A DNA stretch of 64,000 nucleotides from Bacillus sp. es.034. Its GTDB lineage: Bacteria > Bacillota > Bacilli > Bacillales > Bacillaceae_B. The DNA lies in assembly GCF_002563655.1 (NCBI RefSeq), contig NZ_PDIY01000001.1:478501-542500 (forward strand), written 5' to 3'. The notes under the pieces are model-generated. The model did not search any database and was not told the DNA's origin. It was given only the letters and a program-made list of their open reading frames with translations. Made by a program: the position numbers and the translations under genes. Shown in pieces: positions 60,840 to 64,000 of this stretch (positions are counted from its first letter, which is position 1; each line of letters begins with the position of its first letter).

Positions 60840-61037
60840 CTATTCCATCTTCTTTCCTTCAAAGACAATTGTCTGTCTAATAGGGACATACTCTGTTTTA
60901 GTTCCTTCTTTCTGTTCTTCAAAAACAGGTTTTTCCATCCGCCTTACGGGCATATAACCCAATTCTTTCATACGATCCAGGCAGTCTGAAATGGTCTCGT
61001 TTTCCTGCACTTCAAATAATAATTTCTTTTTACTCAT
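60840..61037 (-). CDS. NETI motif-containing protein
   Basis: 65 residues, [20 protein letters not shown] and so on. The NETI motif names the family, which corresponds to B. subtilis YebG. The function is unknown. The C-terminal half is rich in Glu and Lys and appears unstructured. It overlaps the DUF2179 gene by four bases and is read just upstream of the pur promoter region. Confidence 0.88.
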   Translation of the reverse strand: MSKKKLLFEVQENETISDCLDRMKELGYMPVRRMEKPVFEEQKEGTKTEYVPIRQTIVFEGKKME

Positions 61038-61588
61038 TCTTTTAATTTTCCTTTACGTATATTTCGCACCGCCTTCACCCAGAACCCTCCGTGAATCGCT
61101 TTCGGTTCATAGGCAATGATGAATGCTTTCGGGTCAAGCTCCTTAATTGTATCATACAGCTTCATCTCATACTTTCTCGGAGTCAGGATCTGCAGGGCCA
61201 TCCGATTCCCCTCAAGACCATTCGCCTCCCAGTTCGTCACCCCGTATCCACGGGCACGAAGCTCATTCGGAAGGGCCTTATCATACTCCTTTGTGATCAC
61301 ATTCACCGTAATATACCCAAGAGCCAGCTTCTCCTCGATCTTCATTCCGACAATCACACCAAGACCATACCCGACCGCATACGCGATCAAATTCTGGATC
61401 TCATTCAAATTGTCCAGTACAAGCCCAAGGCCCACCACGTAAATCACTACTTCAAATGTACTTACAAAAGCAGCTATATATCGATAACCTTTTAACGTCA
61501 AAATCATCCTGATCGTAAAAAAGGACACATATACAACATTGATGATTAAGATGATCGCTACCATCACAAAGCTATTGTCTAACACCAA
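61034..61588 (-). CDS. UPF0316 membrane protein with DUF2179 domain (YebE-like)
   Basis: 184 residues, about three membrane spans in the first 95 residues ([58 protein letters not shown]), then a cytoplasmic DUF2179 domain including [20 protein letters not shown] and [18 protein letters not shown]. It is the homologue of B. subtilis YebE (UPF0316). The function is unknown. It is coupled to the NETI gene. Confidence 0.88.
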   Translation of the reverse strand: MVLDNSFVMVAIILIINVVYVSFFTIRMILTLKGYRYIAAFVSTFEVVIYVVGLGLVLDNLNEIQNLIAYAVGYGLGVIVGMKIEEKLALGYITVNVITKEYDKALPNELRARGYGVTNWEANGLEGNRMALQILTPRKYEMKLYDTIKELDPKAFIIAYEPKAIHGGFWVKAVRNIRKGKLKE

Positions 61589-62011
61589 GATGCTCCTCTC
61601 TCCACTACTACCTGTAGTATGCTCAAATTAAGTATCTATTTTACTAGAAAAAATTCATAATATGAACCACTTCATGAAAAAATTTATGTGATTACTCTAT
61701 GACAATTTCTAGAAAATCCGGGATCTTATTACGTGTGTATCCTGTTTTGGGCGGATTGAAACATGAGGTGGGTTGATTTTGGGATGGTGATGGGGGGTTT
61801 GGGTTTGGGTTTGGGATGGGTACGACGATTGTGAAATACTGAACAATATATATGATTTGGATTGTACGGTTGCCTAATTGGTAGATTCTCTTCAAGTAAG
61901 ACGTCATTCTCTCATTATTTTATAACTAGCTTATTAATTTTCTTTGATTGAGCTATGTCATTCATATAAAAGTCTGCTATTTTCATTGAATGAAAGAGGT
62001 GAGCTAAAATA
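61589..62011. other. Intergenic region with a G-tract cluster
   Basis: No credible gene; an open frame from 61692 is low-complexity (Pro-Asn repeats) and only reflects the G-tract. It includes the G-rich segment at 61792-61820. Confidence 0.55.
61792..61820 (+). repeat. G-tract cluster, G-quadruplex candidate
   Basis: Five runs of three to six G separated by TTT, TTT, TTT and AT. The pattern fits the usual G-quadruplex rule of four or more G3+ tracts with short loops. Another GGTGGG and GGG run lies shortly upstream. Confidence 0.75.
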
Positions 62012-62102
62012 ATTGCGTCTTTTCGGAGGGTGATTGCGTCATTTTAGGATTAATTGCGTCGTTTTTTTATTTATTGCGTCATTCCCACCCTTAATTGCGT
62101 TT
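62012..62102 (+). repeat. Array of ATTGCGTC units with about 20-base period (array 2)
   Basis: Units begin at 62012, 62033, 62053, 62073 and 62094, spaced 21, 20, 20 and 21 bases, each with ATTGCGT and then mostly CATTTT or CGTTTT. It is the same unit and spacing as at 22064 and lies just downstream of the rRNA operon end. Confidence 0.88.
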
Positions 62103-62124
62103 TTTACCAAATAATGACTTTAAT

Positions 62125-62228
62125 CAAACCAAAAAAAGAGCAACTCACTAAGAGCTACTCTTTTCACATTTGCCTGGCGACGTCCTACTCTCACAGGGGG
62201 AGCCCCCAACTACCATCGGCACTGAAGG
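62125..62228 (-). pseudogene. Partial duplicate of the 5S rRNA 3' half and its terminator
   Basis: 62125-62228 repeats the end of the rRNA operon (62395-62500) with few differences. It comprises a terminator (GAGTAGCTCTTAGTGAGT on the minus strand) and the 3' half of 5S, from TGCCTGGCGACGTCC on the plus strand to CATCGGC. The 5' half of 5S is missing; unrelated sequence takes its place beyond 62228. Not a functional 5S. Confidence 0.85.
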
Positions 62229-62394
62229 CTCCGGCTAGTGTTGAGCGGCGAATCTCTTCGTCCGCTTCACTCGTTCAGATCCTCGTGTGGGGGCCACACT
62301 CCGGTCTTCTCTCCCTCGCGTCCTCGACCTTCTTGCTCCTCCCTACCCTCGCACTGCGGTCGAGGAGAAATCTAATGTTCTTCGAACAACAATC
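62229..62394. other. GC-rich insert between the two 5S copies
   Basis: About 165 bases, richer in GC than the surrounding intergenic sequence, joining the partial 5S to the terminator of the complete operon. I do not recognise it and see no gene in it. Confidence 0.6.
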
Positions 62395-62400
62395 TAAACC

Positions 62401-62434
62401 AAAAAAAGAGTAACTCACTAAGAGCTACTCTTTT
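62401..62434 (-). terminator. Terminator of the rRNA operon
   Basis: On the minus strand AAGAGTAGCTC pairs with GAGTTACTCTT and is followed by seven T, a few bases after the 5S 3' end. Confidence 0.85.
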
Positions 62435-62440
62435 CCTATT

Positions 62441-62558
<118 letters not shown>

Positions 62559-62660
62559 CGAATATTTCATTGAAGGATTGTTCCTTCAAAACTAGATAAA
62601 GGATTGATGTCAAGAAAGCCGAATATCGACCAATTGTTGTTCATATAAATATGACTCTTT

Positions 62661-64000
<1,340 letters not shown>

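Noticed and set aside
61692..61907. 71-residue open frame with Pro-Asn repeats
   Set aside because: It only reflects the TTTGGG tract read on the other strand and has no ribosome site.
62054..62413. 119-residue plus-strand frame near the 5S duplication
   Set aside because: It runs through the ATTGCGTC array, terminator and partial 5S sequence, all non-coding.

Overview
The window is a chromosomal stretch of a Firmicute in the Bacillaceae. The gene orders yerA-yerB-yerC-pcrB-pcrA-ligA-camS, purEKBCSQLFMNHD, argCJBD-carAB-argF and gatCAB all match the Bacillus subtilis lineage. Start codons are often TTG or GTG behind strong GGAGG-type ribosome binding sites, and gene ends carry short GC hairpins followed by T-runs. 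A marine or soil Bacillus relative such as Rossellomorea is my guess at genus level; the sequence alone does not prove it. Most genes lie on the minus strand and are read away from the rRNA operon at the right edge.

Layout. 1-4.5 kb: a cut-off MFS transporter, a 140-base cloverleaf-like repeat, and a pxpB-pxpC-NRAMP operon. 4.5-8.1 kb: YwbE, a small helix-turn-helix protein, and a polyamine locus with a divergent SpeE-like aminopropyltransferase, SpeD and a homospermidine-synthase-like protein. 8.1-16.5 kb: RlmCD, an ABM-domain protein with a coupled partner, a small membrane protein, DgkB, a methyltransferase with an arylamine N-acetyltransferase, an XRE regulator, a one-cysteine thioredoxin-like protein, and a membrane protein flanked by two small related basic proteins. 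16.5-23.9 kb: secreted neutral protease, gatCAB, an AbrB-family membrane protein and YueI. 24-33.5 kb: the arginine operon, with a promoter containing two ARG-box-like sites. 33.5-36.6 kb: the glyoxylate bypass genes aceB and aceA. 36.8-46.6 kb: the ligA/pcrA/yer group. 46.7-47.4 kb: two small membrane proteins. 47.4-60.5 kb: the complete twelve-gene purine operon, led by PurBoxes, a sigma-A-type promoter and a guanine-type riboswitch. 60.8-61.6 kb: NETI and DUF2179 proteins. 62.1-64 kb: a partial 5S duplication, a full 5S gene and the 3' part of 23S rRNA.

How the genes fit together. This is mainly a biosynthetic housekeeping region. Glutamine and ATP feed carbamoyl phosphate and arginine synthesis and the purine pathway. 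Arginine is a usual precursor of putrescine, which the polyamine locus would use, although no putrescine-forming gene is present here. AceA and AceB allow growth on acetate or fatty acids.

The most interesting material is non-coding. A 14-base motif (AAGGTCCGTCCCTC or GAGGTCCGTCCCTC) recurs at twelve intergenic loci, three times as a perfect inverted pair. Two separate arrays of ATTGCGTC units repeat every 20-21 bases. There is also the cloverleaf repeat, a G-tract cluster, and a chimeric duplication of the 5S 3' half. I see no prophage, CRISPR array, insertion sequence or tRNA gene.
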